DNA of 64,000 nt, taken from assembly GCA_028688015.1 (NCBI GenBank), contig JAQTZB010000008.1:1-64000 (forward strand). Reading direction: 5' to 3'. The notes under the pieces are model-generated. The model was not told the origin of the DNA. It saw only the letters and a list, made by a program, of their open reading frames with translations, and made no database searches. This document shows, piece by piece, positions 47,964 to 56,349 of the stretch. Position 1 is the stretch's first letter, and every line of letters begins with the position of its first letter. Position numbers and translations under genes: made by a program. The stretch is from Elusimicrobiales bacterium (GTDB taxonomy: Bacteria > Elusimicrobiota > Elusimicrobia > Elusimicrobiales > UBA9959).

Positions 47964-49556
47964 TCAGCGGATCAGCGCCAGCTTGCCCACGGCCGTTTCG
48001 CTGTCGGTCTTGACCAGGAAGACGTAAACCCCGCTGGCCACGGGCGCGCCGGAATCGTTCTTGCCGTCCCAGGCCATGCCGTCGAGCTTGCGGACCAGTT
48101 CCCCCTCCGGGGTATAGACCGTGATCTTCATGCCCGCGGTGCCGAAGCCCTCGGCGGTCTTGAAAGCGGCGAAATGGTGGACGGAGGGACGGAAAGGGTT
48201 GGGGTAGGCGGCCGCTTTTTTCTCCGCGCCGGCGGCGCGGCACGGCAGCACGGAACAGACAGCCCGGTAGGCGTTGACGCGGCCGAAACCATAGCTCCGG
48301 TCGGGACCGGAAGGCCCCAGGTCGTCGGCGGAGTTTTTCAGGACGTCGAAAACCTGCGCGGGGGTATACGACGGCGCGGCCGACCAGACCAGCGCGGCCG
48401 CCCCGGCCGTCAGCGGCGAGGCGAAGGAAGTGCCCGTAGCGGAGGCGTAGCCGCCGCCGGCGTCGGTGGTGAAGATGTCGGCGCCCGGGGCGGTGAGGCC
48501 TTTGGTGATCATCAGCGTGTCGGTGTTGGAAAAAGAGGCCAGCTGGTCCTGCAGGTCCGTGGCGCCGACGGCGTAAACTCCGGTACAGTTGGCGGGCGAA
48601 TCGATGAACCCGGCGCCGCTGTTGCCGGCCGCCGCCACCAGCAGCAGCCCGGCGCTGACGGCGTTGGTCACCGCGGTCTGCAGCGGCGCCGAACAGCCGG
48701 CCAGTTCGCCGATGCTCATGTTCAGGACTATTTTTCCGTAGTCTGCGAGATTGTGTTTGGGGATGGCGTAGTTAATGGCAGCTATGATGGCCAAATCCCC
48801 GGTCGTGCAGGAGTTGCCCGGTTCATCGTCGCAGTTCATGGTGCAGTCGGCGTCGTCGAAGATCTTGAGGGAGAGCAGGCGCGCGCCCCACGACACGCCG
48901 GCCACGCCGGCGGCGTTATCGGAGACCGCGGCGGCAGCGCCTGCCACGCGGCTGGCGTGGTTGCAAGCCGGTGTGGGCGGGTTATCCGGCAATTCAGCTC
49001 CGGAGTTGGGATCGAACCGGCGGCTTATGCCCGTCAGTTTAGCCGCGAGCTCCGGATGCGTTCCGTCGATACCCGTGTCCACCACGGCCACGGTGACGCG
49101 GCTGGAGGAGCCGGTCTCGTATTCCCAGGCCCCGAAGGCCTGCATGCGGGCCAGGGCGTACTGGCTGGCCGCGTAGGTGTCGCTGGGGTTGCGGCGCAGG
49201 CGGTAAGCCCGGTTGGGGTCCGCGGAAGCCACCTGCGGCATATTCTTCAACAGGTCCAGGCCCGCCGCCACCGGCATCCCGTCGGGCAGGCGCACCGCCG
49301 AAAAACCGAAAAGCTCAAAAGTAGTGGCCACGGAGAAACCGGCCGCGCCCAGCGCGGCCGAGGCCGAGGCAGACGAGATTCCCGCCTTGAACCTGACCAG
49401 GGCGGAGCCTGAAACCACCTCTACGGAAACCGGAGAGCCGCCAGCGGCGGCGAAGCGGTGCAGCCGCTCGGTCTTCACGGCGGCGGCGCGCGGAACGGCC
49501 AGCAGGCACAGAAGGCCCGCCAGCAGCAACCGCGCCGGAGCGCCGCTCAGGGTCAT
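47964..49556 (-). CDS. Secreted subtilisin-like (S8) serine protease with a C-terminal FlgD-Ig-like domain
   Basis: 530 residues. Signal peptide (about 1-26), propeptide-like region (about 45-120), then the catalytic domain with D160 (VVDTGIDGTHPE), H200 (CNHASRVAG, instead of the usual HGTxVAG), oxyanion N312 (AAGNSGAG) and S377 (GTSFASPL). The C-terminal 90 residues contain AYPNPFRPS and WDGKNDSGAPVASGVYVFLV. This FlgD-like Ig domain is often found as a sorting or anchoring tail on secreted proteins. The change from HGT to HAS around the catalytic histidine leaves the residue itself intact, so activity is likely. Confidence 0.87.
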   Translation of the reverse strand: MTLSGAPARLLLAGLLCLLAVPRAAAVKTERLHRFAAAGGSPVSVEVVSGSALVRFKAGISSASASAALGAAGFSVATTFELFGFSAVRLPDGMPVAAGLDLLKNMPQVASADPNRAYRLRRNPSDTYAASQYALARMQAFGAWEYETGSSSRVTVAVVDTGIDGTHPELAAKLTGISRRFDPNSGAELPDNPPTPACNHASRVAGAAAAVSDNAAGVAGVSWGARLLSLKIFDDADCTMNCDDEPGNSCTTGDLAIIAAINYAIPKHNLADYGKIVLNMSIGELAGCSAPLQTAVTNAVSAGLLLVAAAGNSGAGFIDSPANCTGVYAVGATDLQDQLASFSNTDTLMITKGLTAPGADIFTTDAGGGYASATGTSFASPLTAGAAALVWSAAPSYTPAQVFDVLKNSADDLGPSGPDRSYGFGRVNAYRAVCSVLPCRAAGAEKKAAAYPNPFRPSVHHFAAFKTAEGFGTAGMKITVYTPEGELVRKLDGMAWDGKNDSGAPVASGVYVFLVKTDSETAVGKLALIR

Positions 49557-49557
49557 A

Positions 49558-50079
49558 TTATTTCTTCTTGGTCCAGGCCGCGATCACGGCCGACTCGACG
49601 GCGCTCTTGAACGAGGGGTCGGTGAATTCCAGGTCGGGCGGGAAGGCCACCCAGAAAGTTCCCTCTTCTTTGCGCGAGGCCATCACGCCTGCCACCACCA
49701 ACAGGTCCCCGTCGAAAGAGATCTCGGCGTTGGCCACGCGGGCGGGCGACTTCAGCGGCTTGAGGGCCTCCACCTTGAGGGCGGGGCGGGCAGGGGCCTT
49801 GGCCGGCTTGACGAAGCCGTTCTTAAAGCAGGCCTCGAGCTTGGTATAGGCGGCTTTGGAAAGCAGCTTGAGGTTGGCGTATTTTTTGCCCTTGTTGTCG
49901 GTCAGAGGCAGGACCACCGCGCCCTGCTCCCAGGCTACCGACTTCACGGTCACGGGCCCGAAGGAGAATTCCCCCTTCGCGGCGCCCTTTATCTGCGCCG
50001 GGGCCACGCCGGTGACCTCCAGCCCGAAGGCGGCCTGCGCAGCCAGGCAGAGCGCCATGGCGCTAATGAGTTTTCTCAT
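49558..50079 (-). CDS. Secreted protein with a SpoVG-like C-terminal segment
   Basis: 173 residues with a signal peptide (MRKLISAMALCLAAQAAFGL). The C-terminal part, AEISFDGDLLVVAGVMASRK with EEGTFWVAFPPDLEFTDPSF and then KSAVESAVIAAW, resembles the SpoVG fold (beta-hairpin, 'FvamP' strand, final helix). The match is by pattern only. SpoVG proteins are normally cytosolic nucleic-acid binders, so an exported version would be unusual. It lies 1 bp before the protease gene and overlaps the HAD gene by 17 bp. Confidence 0.45.
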   Translation of the reverse strand: MRKLISAMALCLAAQAAFGLEVTGVAPAQIKGAAKGEFSFGPVTVKSVAWEQGAVVLPLTDNKGKKYANLKLLSKAAYTKLEACFKNGFVKPAKAPARPALKVEALKPLKSPARVANAEISFDGDLLVVAGVMASRKEEGTFWVAFPPDLEFTDPSFKSAVESAVIAAWTKKK

Positions 50080-50752
50080 TTATCCCCCTGATGATCCCGA
50101 CGAGGTCGTAGATGTCGTCGAGCTCGTAGTCGGCGCCGGAGACCGGCGTGTCGAACTCGTTGCCGTACTTGGCCCAGGCGGTCTTCATGCCGAAGGCCTT
50201 GGCGCCCTTGATGTCGCGCTCGGCCCAGTCCCCCACCATGATGGCGGAGCCCGGCTCCGTGCCCATCAGTTCCAGGATCTTCTTGAACGGCTTGGGCGAC
50301 GGCTTCTTCTCGCCCGTGTCGTCGAAGGTGACGACGTGCTCGAAGTAGTGGTGCAGCCCGAGGCCCACGATGCGCATCCAGACGGAGAGGCGCGGGGCGT
50401 CGGACACCACGCCCATGCGCACGCCCATCTTCAGCAGGGCGGTCAGCGCCATCTTCACGTGCGGGTAGAGGGTCATGTGGCCCTCCTTGGCGCGCTTGTA
50501 GCCCAGGATGCCGGCGGCGAGGATCTTGTAGTCCACCTTGCCGAACTCTTTGACCAGCACCTTGTCGAAGATGTTCTGGTCCTCGATGCCCTCGGCCCAG
50601 TAGATCTTGAAGATCTTCTCGACCATCTCCTTCTTGGGCATGGCCAGGCCCGCGTCTATCATGGCGTCCACGGCCGCGTCCACGGCGGCGCGCTTCATGC
50701 GCATGAAGTCCATCAGCGTGTTATCGATGTCGAGGATAACGGCTTTGATCAT
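50063..50752 (-). CDS. HAD-superfamily phosphatase, haloacid dehalogenase-like
   Basis: 229 residues. Motif I is VILDIDNTLMD (D8 nucleophile, D10 acid/base), motif II is GVVSDAP, motif III K is in EKKPSPKPFKKIL, and motif IV is MVGDWAERDIKGAKAFGMKT. The helical cap (about 18-90) makes it a C1-type, small-molecule phosphatase. The substrate cannot be predicted. It starts one base after the efp stop, and its 3' end overlaps the secreted protein gene by 17 bp. Confidence 0.88.
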   Translation of the reverse strand: MIKAVILDIDNTLMDFMRMKRAAVDAAVDAMIDAGLAMPKKEMVEKIFKIYWAEGIEDQNIFDKVLVKEFGKVDYKILAAGILGYKRAKEGHMTLYPHVKMALTALLKMGVRMGVVSDAPRLSVWMRIVGLGLHHYFEHVVTFDDTGEKKPSPKPFKKILELMGTEPGSAIMVGDWAERDIKGAKAFGMKTAWAKYGNEFDTPVSGADYELDDIYDLVGIIRGINEKTH

Positions 50753-51319
50753 TTACTTGGAGACGCGCTCGACGTAGGTGCCGGTGCGGGTGTCGACGCG
50801 GATCTGGTCGCCTTCGTTGATGAACATCGGCACTTTAACGACCAGGCCGGTATTCACCGTGGCGTCCTTCATGGTGTTGGAGACGGTATCCCCGCGCACG
50901 CCGTCGACGGTATGCGTGACGGTCATCACCAGGTTGGCCGGCAGCTGGATGGTGAAGAAGGCGTCGTTGAGGTAGATGCCTTCCACGGCCATATTCTCGG
51001 TCATGTAGGGCAGCATGGCCTTGATCTTCTCCTTGGGCAGGCCCACCTGCTCGAAGGTGGTGTCGTCCATGAAGTAGGCCATGTCGGCTTCGGCGTAGAC
51101 GTAGGTCTTGGGGCGCTTCTCCACCATGACGTCCTTGAACTTGTCCTCGGGGCGATAGGCGGTCTCTATGATGGAGCCCGTCTCCACGCTCTTGAGCTTC
51201 ACGCGCACCACGGCGCGGGCCTGCGACTTGCGGTGGTGCTGCACGTCCAGCACTTCCACCATCTGGCCGTTCTCGTTTATGAACATGTTGCCGTTTCTGA
51301 ACTGGCTTGCGAGTATCAT
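50753..51319 (-). CDS. efp: Translation elongation factor P
   Basis: 188 residues, the standard three-domain length. EF-P relieves ribosome stalling at polyproline. Domain I begins MILASQFRNGNMFINENGQM. The loop carrying the functional residue reads QHHRKSQARAVVRVKLKSVE, where K31 occupies the place of the modified Lys or Arg, but the usual PGKG(x) surroundings are replaced by HRKSQ. Domains II and III are recognisable (KDVMVEKRPKTYVYAEADMA; GDTVSNTMKDATVNTGLVVK and the closing PMFINEGDQIRVDTRTGTYV). No modification enzyme gene is visible nearby. Confidence 0.95.
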   Translation of the reverse strand: MILASQFRNGNMFINENGQMVEVLDVQHHRKSQARAVVRVKLKSVETGSIIETAYRPEDKFKDVMVEKRPKTYVYAEADMAYFMDDTTFEQVGLPKEKIKAMLPYMTENMAVEGIYLNDAFFTIQLPANLVMTVTHTVDGVRGDTVSNTMKDATVNTGLVVKVPMFINEGDQIRVDTRTGTYVERVSK

Positions 51320-51354
51320 TTGTGTCTCCTGTTGCGTTAGTTAAAATCCGCCGC

Positions 51355-52407
51355 TCACGCCTGCGGGTTGGCGGCCTGGTAAGACATCACTTTCAGCGCG
51401 AGTATGCGCTTCTCCATCGGCGGGTGCGTGGCCAGCAGGTCCGCCGTGAAACCGAGTTTCTCCTCTATCAGGCTGCCGCGCGGGTCCGCTATGCACATAT
51501 GCGCTACGCCGTTGTTGATGGCGTTGGTGGGCATGACGGCCGCACGGATCTTTTCCAGCGCGGAGATCAGCGCCTTGGGGTTGCGCGTGAGCTCCGCGCC
51601 GGTGGCGTCGGCCAGGTATTCGCGCTGCCGGGAGATGGCCATGGCGAGCATGCGGGAAATGAGGGGTGCGAGGATGACCAGCACGATCCATACTGCGAAA
51701 AGGATGATGGCGGCACCGCCCCCGCTGCGGCGGTCGGAAGAGCCGGAGGAGCCGGAAGAACCGCCGTAGGACGAGCGGCGGCCGCCGTAGCGCATGCTGC
51801 GCCCGGCGAAGTCGCTCAACAGGGCTATCGCGCCCATCAGCGCGGCGGAGACGGTCATCAGGCGGATGTCGTAGTTGCGGATGTGGCCCATCTCGTGGGC
51901 CACCACGCCCTGCAGCTCTTCGCGGTTCAGCGTGGCCAGCAGGCCCTCCGTGACCGCGATCACGGAATTGGCCGGGCTGGTGCCGGTGGCGAAGGCGTTG
52001 AGGTCCGGGTCGGGGATCACGTAGGCCGCGGGCACGGGGAGGCCGGAGGCCGTGGCCATCTCCCTCACCACGTTAAGGAAGATCTGCTCCCTTTCGTCGG
52101 CTGTTATCGCACGGCGGGCCAGCGTGGAACGCAGGACCATGCCTGGCCCGTTAAAATAACTGTTGGCGGTCATGCCGAGGCCGATGAGCAGCGCGATAAT
52201 GGTGCCGAAGGGGATGTTCTGCGCCTTGCTCCGCGAGGCCTCGTAATAGCCGTCGGCGCCCATGCTCACCGCCGTCGCGCCGCCGGGGTTGAAGTTCAGG
52301 TAAAAGTAGTCAAAACCCAGGCCCAGGACAAGAAAAAAACCGACGAAGACGGCCATGATAAAGGCCGTCGTCCGCCGGTTGGAAGCCTGCTGCTCGTAGA
52401 TATTCAT
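51355..52407 (-). CDS. htpX: HtpX-like M48 membrane metalloprotease
   Basis: 350 residues with four membrane segments. The zinc motif HEMGH is in LQGVVAHEMGHIRNYDIRLM, and the third ligand E is in SRQREYLADATGAELT. A Gly/Ser/Arg-rich linker (about 208-228) separates catalytic and final membrane parts. HtpX degrades misfolded membrane proteins. It follows lemA by about 45 bp, the common lemA-M48 pairing. Confidence 0.92.
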   Translation of the reverse strand: MNIYEQQASNRRTTAFIMAVFVGFFLVLGLGFDYFYLNFNPGGATAVSMGADGYYEASRSKAQNIPFGTIIALLIGLGMTANSYFNGPGMVLRSTLARRAITADEREQIFLNVVREMATASGLPVPAAYVIPDPDLNAFATGTSPANSVIAVTEGLLATLNREELQGVVAHEMGHIRNYDIRLMTVSAALMGAIALLSDFAGRSMRYGGRRSSYGGSSGSSGSSDRRSGGGAAIILFAVWIVLVILAPLISRMLAMAISRQREYLADATGAELTRNPKALISALEKIRAAVMPTNAINNGVAHMCIADPRGSLIEEKLGFTADLLATHPPMEKRILALKVMSYQAANPQA

Positions 52408-52451
52408 GCGTAGGCCGGGCGGCCCGCCGCCGCCCGGGTTTCAGGCAGCGC

Positions 52452-53015
52452 TCAGATGGTCAGGTTTACCTTCACGTTCTCGCGCTCGGGGGAGTCCGCC
52501 GGGAGCTCCCACAGCGCCGACGGGGAGAAGCCGAGCACAGCGGCGAACAGGTTGGTCGGGAAGACCTGCTGGTCGGTGTTGAACTTGGTCACCACGTCGT
52601 TGTAGAACTGGCGCGCGAAGCTGATCTGGTTCTCGGTATGGGTCAGTTCCTCCATCAGCTTCTTGACGGACTCGTTGGCCTTCAGGTTCGGGTAGTTCTC
52701 GGAGAGCGCTATCAGGCGGCCCAGCGCCTGCGTCAGCATCCCTTCCTTGGCTAGTATATCGCCGGTGTTGCCGCCCTGGCCGGCGGAGACAGCGGCCGCG
52801 CGGGCCTGGATAACGCGCTCGAGGGTTTCTTTCTCGAACTTCATCTCGCCCTTCACGGACTCCACGAGGTTCGGGATCAGGTCGTGGCGCCGCTTGAGCT
52901 GCACGTCGATCTGGCGAAAGGCGTTGGCCACCTGGTTGCGCAGTTTGACCAAACCGTTAAAAGTGAACACCAGGTAGGCCGCCAGGGCCAGCAGAACTAT
53001 TACTAATATCGTCAT
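52452..53015 (-). CDS. lemA: LemA family protein
   Basis: 187 residues. One N-terminal membrane helix (about 2-19), then the coiled helical domain with the classical FNGLVKLRNQVANAFRQIDV, LKRRHDLIPNLVESVKGEMK, QFYNDVVTKFNT and ending around FPTNLFAAVLGFSPSALWEL. The exact role is unclear; it is commonly associated with HtpX-type proteases. Confidence 0.95.
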   Translation of the reverse strand: MTILVIVLLALAAYLVFTFNGLVKLRNQVANAFRQIDVQLKRRHDLIPNLVESVKGEMKFEKETLERVIQARAAAVSAGQGGNTGDILAKEGMLTQALGRLIALSENYPNLKANESVKKLMEELTHTENQISFARQFYNDVVTKFNTDQQVFPTNLFAAVLGFSPSALWELPADSPERENVKVNLTI

Positions 53016-53031
53016 TTTCTCTCCTCCGTAA

Positions 53032-54078
53032 TTACGCCGTCTTGGTAAGTATCTCGCAGCCCGTCTTGGTGACGAGCACCGAATCTTCTATGCGCACGCC
53101 GAACTTGCCGTGCAGGTAGATGCCGGGCTCCACGGTGACCGCCATGCCCGGCCGCAGGACCGCCTCGAACTTGGTGTTGAGGCGCGGGAACTCGTGGATC
53201 TCCAGGCCGACGCCATGGCCGGTGCCGTGGATGAAGTACTGGCCGTAGCCTGCGTCGGAGATAACGTCCCGGCAGGCCTTGTCCACAGACCGCGCGGAGA
53301 CGCCGCCCCGGACCGCCGCCAGGCCGGCTTTCTGCGACTTGGCGACTATGCTGTACACCTTCTTGAACTCCTCGGTGGGCTTGCCGTGGAAATAGGTGCG
53401 GGTTATGTCCGAGCAGTAGTGGTTGTAGACGCAGCCGTAGTCCAGCAGCACCGCCTCGTTGTCCTTCAGCTTGCGTTCAGAGGTGATATGGTGCGGCAGC
53501 GCCGAGTTGGGGCCGAAGCCGACTATCAGGTTGAACGACGGGCCCTTGGCGCCCATGGCCTGCATGACATCCTCGAGTTCGCGGTAGACCGACAGCTCGG
53601 TGCGGCCGGTCTTGATGCGGGGCTTTACCAGGCCGAAGGCCCTGGCCGCGATGCGGCAGGATTTGCGCAGGTCCGCCGCCTCCTCACCCTCCTTGATCGC
53701 TCGTAGGGACCCTACCAGGCCGCCCTGCTCGGTGAAACCGTATTTGCGCCAGACAAGGCCGCGGGTATAGGTCTCGTATTCGGGATCGAAGGCCACCTTG
53801 CGGAGCTTGTGCTTCTTGCAGAGTTCCTGCACGGTGGCCTCGAAGCCGCCCGCGGGCACTACGGGCTCCACGAAAGGGGCCCGGACCTTCAGGTCCTCAA
53901 CGAACATCTGCGGGGCCACGGCCCAGGCACCGCCGCGGGAGACGAGCAGCAGGTAATCGTCCATGTGGTAGCCGGTAAAGAACCCGGTGTCGAGCGTACG
54001 GGTGACCACCATGGCGTCCAGCTTGCGCTGCTTGAGCAGGTGCTGCAGGTCTTTGATGCGCTTGGCGTGTATGTTCAT
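53032..54078 (-). CDS. M24-family Xaa-Pro aminopeptidase/dipeptidase
   Basis: 348 residues. The creatinase-like N-terminal domain (about 1-125) precedes the pita-bread domain. Metal ligands are visible in order: D in VLLDYGCVYNHYCSDITRTY (two aspartates), H in FIHGTGHGVGLEIHEFPRLN, E in TVEPGIYL and E in GVRIEDSVLV. It removes N-terminal residues ahead of proline from peptides. The exact type (PepP or PepQ) is not decided. Only 16 bp separates it from lemA. Confidence 0.93.
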   Translation of the reverse strand: MNIHAKRIKDLQHLLKQRKLDAMVVTRTLDTGFFTGYHMDDYLLLVSRGGAWAVAPQMFVEDLKVRAPFVEPVVPAGGFEATVQELCKKHKLRKVAFDPEYETYTRGLVWRKYGFTEQGGLVGSLRAIKEGEEAADLRKSCRIAARAFGLVKPRIKTGRTELSVYRELEDVMQAMGAKGPSFNLIVGFGPNSALPHHITSERKLKDNEAVLLDYGCVYNHYCSDITRTYFHGKPTEEFKKVYSIVAKSQKAGLAAVRGGVSARSVDKACRDVISDAGYGQYFIHGTGHGVGLEIHEFPRLNTKFEAVLRPGMAVTVEPGIYLHGKFGVRIEDSVLVTKTGCEILTKTA

Positions 54079-54179
54079 GTTTTTCCCCTGAAAAAGCCGT
54101 CAGCCGGCCACGGGCCGGAGCACGTATTATACTATTTATTGATTTCTTACGGACAGGCGTCGCGGGCGGCGGGGCCGGT

Positions 54180-54947
54180 TCAGCGGCCGGCCAGTTCCGC
54201 GGCCAGGGCGGCGTAGGCCGCCAGCGGCAGTTCCTGGGCCCGGGCCGTCTGCTTCAGGCCGAGCCGCTCCAAGGCCGCCGCGGCCGCGGCCTTGGGCACA
54301 CCGCAGAGCGCCAGGGAATTGACCAGCGTTTTGCGCCGGTGGCTGAAAGCCTTCTTGACCAGCGCCCGGAAGGCGTCTTCGAGCGCCCGTTCGGAGAAGA
54401 AGCGCCGCGGCCTGAAGACCAGCACCGAGGAATCCACAGCCGGCACCGGTTTGAAGCTGCCGGCCTTCACGTCCATCAGCAGCTCCGCGGAGGCGCGGGC
54501 CGCCGTCAGCACCGACAGCCCGCCGTAGTCGCTATCCCCGGGCAGGGCCGTGATGCGGCGCGCCACCTCTTTCTGGAACATGAAGACCGCGATCGCCAGC
54601 CCGTCGTAAAAAAGGGTCCTGTCCAGGATGGCGGTAGAACACTCGTAAGGGAGGTTGCCGATGAAGGCGGCGCTGCCGGGCCCCGCCGCGGCCGCGAGGT
54701 CAGCCTCGAGGAAGTCCGCGTTGATTATCTCCAGCCCCGGGAAGCGCCCGTGCAGCGCGGGCAGCAGCGCCGGGTCTATCTCCACCGCTTTCATGCGGGA
54801 CCCGTATTTAGGGAACAGGTGTTCGGTAAGCGCCCCGCCGCCGGGCCCGATCTCCACCAGGGCGTCGAAGGCGGCGCCTTCGAGGCCGGCGGCGATGCGC
54901 GCGCAGATCCCCTTGTCGGCCAAAAAAACCTGGCTGTATTTAGGCAT
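54180..54947 (-). CDS. rsmA: 16S rRNA dimethyladenosine transferase
   Basis: 255 residues from ATG 54947 (MPKYSQVFLADKGICARIAA); the earlier ATG at 54980 overlaps murC and would add a non-homologous extension. RsmA (KsgA) dimethylates A1518 and A1519 of 16S rRNA. SAM motif I is VEIGPGGGALTEHLF, motif II VEIDPAL, and the catalytic NLPY-type motif IV reads IGNLPYECST. FSHRRKTLVNSLALCG is the C-terminal signature. It follows murC by about 16 bp in the same operon. Confidence 0.94.
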   Translation of the reverse strand: MPKYSQVFLADKGICARIAAGLEGAAFDALVEIGPGGGALTEHLFPKYGSRMKAVEIDPALLPALHGRFPGLEIINADFLEADLAAAAGPGSAAFIGNLPYECSTAILDRTLFYDGLAIAVFMFQKEVARRITALPGDSDYGGLSVLTAARASAELLMDVKAGSFKPVPAVDSSVLVFRPRRFFSERALEDAFRALVKKAFSHRRKTLVNSLALCGVPKAAAAAALERLGLKQTARAQELPLAAYAALAAELAGR

Positions 54948-54963
54948 AAGGGGCGGGCGGCCG

Positions 54964-56349
54964 CTAAAAAAGCGTCTCAAGCTTCAGCTTGATGTCCTCG
55001 CCGGTCTTCCAGACGTCGCCGGCGCCAAGCGTCATGAAAACGTCTCCGGGCTTCAGGTCCTTGACGGTCTCCAGCACGCCCCGGAACTCGGAGGCGGGCG
55101 CGCCGTTCTTCTTAAGCTGGGCCAGGATGAGCCCGGCGTCCACGCCTGGGAGCGGCTTCTCGCCGGCGGCGTAGACCGGGGCCACATAGACCCGGCCGGC
55201 GCGCCCGAAGGCCTTGCCGAACTCCTTGTAGAGCAGCGCGGTGCGGCTGTAGCGGTGCGGCTGGAAAAGCACCACCAGCCGCCGGCCCGGGAACAGCCCG
55301 CGCGCGGCTTCCAGCGTGGCCTTGATCTCCGTCGGGTGGTGGCCGTAGTCGTCAACGAAGTCCACGCCGCCGGCGGCGCCGAAGCGGTCCATGCGGCGCT
55401 TCACGCCGGCGAAATTCCAGAGGCCTTCCGCCAGCGCGCCGAAGTCGAAGCCCAGGTAGGAGCCGGCGGCCAGCGCGAGCAGCGAGTTGCGCACGTTGTG
55501 CACGCCGCCGCAGCGCAGGCGCACGCGGCCCTTGTACCTGCCCCGGAAATAGGCCTTGTACGACGAACCGCCGGCGCCGAAGGCAGGGTCTTTCGCCTGC
55601 CAGTCGGCGCCCTTCTCCAGGCCGCAGGTCACGTAAGGGGTGCGCAGGCCGGGCAGCAGTTCCCGCACCACCGGGTCGTCGGAACAGAGCGCGGCCTGGC
55701 CGTAAAACGGCACGCTGGCCAGGTGCCGCCTGAAGGCCTCCTTCAGGTTCTCCATGTTGCCGTAATGGTCCAGGTGGTCGCTGTCTATGTTGGTCACGCA
55801 GGCGACCAGAGGCGAAAAATACAGGAAGGAGCCGTCCGACTCGTCGGCCTCGGCCACCAGGTAGTGCCCGCCGCCGAGCTTGATGTTGGAGCCCGCGCCC
55901 TTGATGATGCCGCCCACGACGGCGGTAGCGTCGGCTCCGGCGGCCTCCAGCGCCGCGGCGGTCATGGTGGTGGTGGTGGTCTTGCCGTGCGTGCCGGCGA
56001 TGGTCACGGTCTTTTTCAGCCCGGCCAGTTTGGAGAGCATCAGCGCCCGGCGCACCACCGGCAGGCCGCGGCGGAACGCGGCGGCGAGTTCGGGATTGTC
56101 GGCCTTGATGGCGGAGCTGACCACGACGATGTCGGGCGACCCCAGCGCGGCGGGCGAATGCTTCGCGCTGATACGGGCGCCTTCACGCGCCAGGGCCAGG
56201 GTGATCTCGGAGCCTTTGGCGTCGGACCCGCTCACCCGGTAGCCCAGGCCCAGCATCAGCCGCGCTATGCCGCTCATGCCTATGCCGCCGATGCCGATGA
56301 AATGCGCGCTCTTTACCCGCCCCATGTCGAAATCTTCGCTGTAGTTCAT
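54964..56349 (-). CDS. murC: UDP-N-acetylmuramate-L-alanine ligase
   Basis: 461 residues. It adds the first amino acid to UDP-MurNAc in peptidoglycan synthesis. IGIGGIGMSGIARLMLGLGY is the N-terminal UDP-binding motif, IAGTHGKTTTT (119-127) the ATP P-loop, VAEADESDGSFL follows, and FVDDYGHHPTEIKATLEAAR with FQPHRYSRTALL completes the family blocks. It overlaps the THEP1-like gene by 4 bp. Being close to rsmA, it is probably part of an envelope/ribosome operon. Confidence 0.97.
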   Translation of the reverse strand: MNYSEDFDMGRVKSAHFIGIGGIGMSGIARLMLGLGYRVSGSDAKGSEITLALAREGARISAKHSPAALGSPDIVVVSSAIKADNPELAAAFRRGLPVVRRALMLSKLAGLKKTVTIAGTHGKTTTTTMTAAALEAAGADATAVVGGIIKGAGSNIKLGGGHYLVAEADESDGSFLYFSPLVACVTNIDSDHLDHYGNMENLKEAFRRHLASVPFYGQAALCSDDPVVRELLPGLRTPYVTCGLEKGADWQAKDPAFGAGGSSYKAYFRGRYKGRVRLRCGGVHNVRNSLLALAAGSYLGFDFGALAEGLWNFAGVKRRMDRFGAAGGVDFVDDYGHHPTEIKATLEAARGLFPGRRLVVLFQPHRYSRTALLYKEFGKAFGRAGRVYVAPVYAAGEKPLPGVDAGLILAQLKKNGAPASEFRGVLETVKDLKPGDVFMTLGAGDVWKTGEDIKLKLETLF

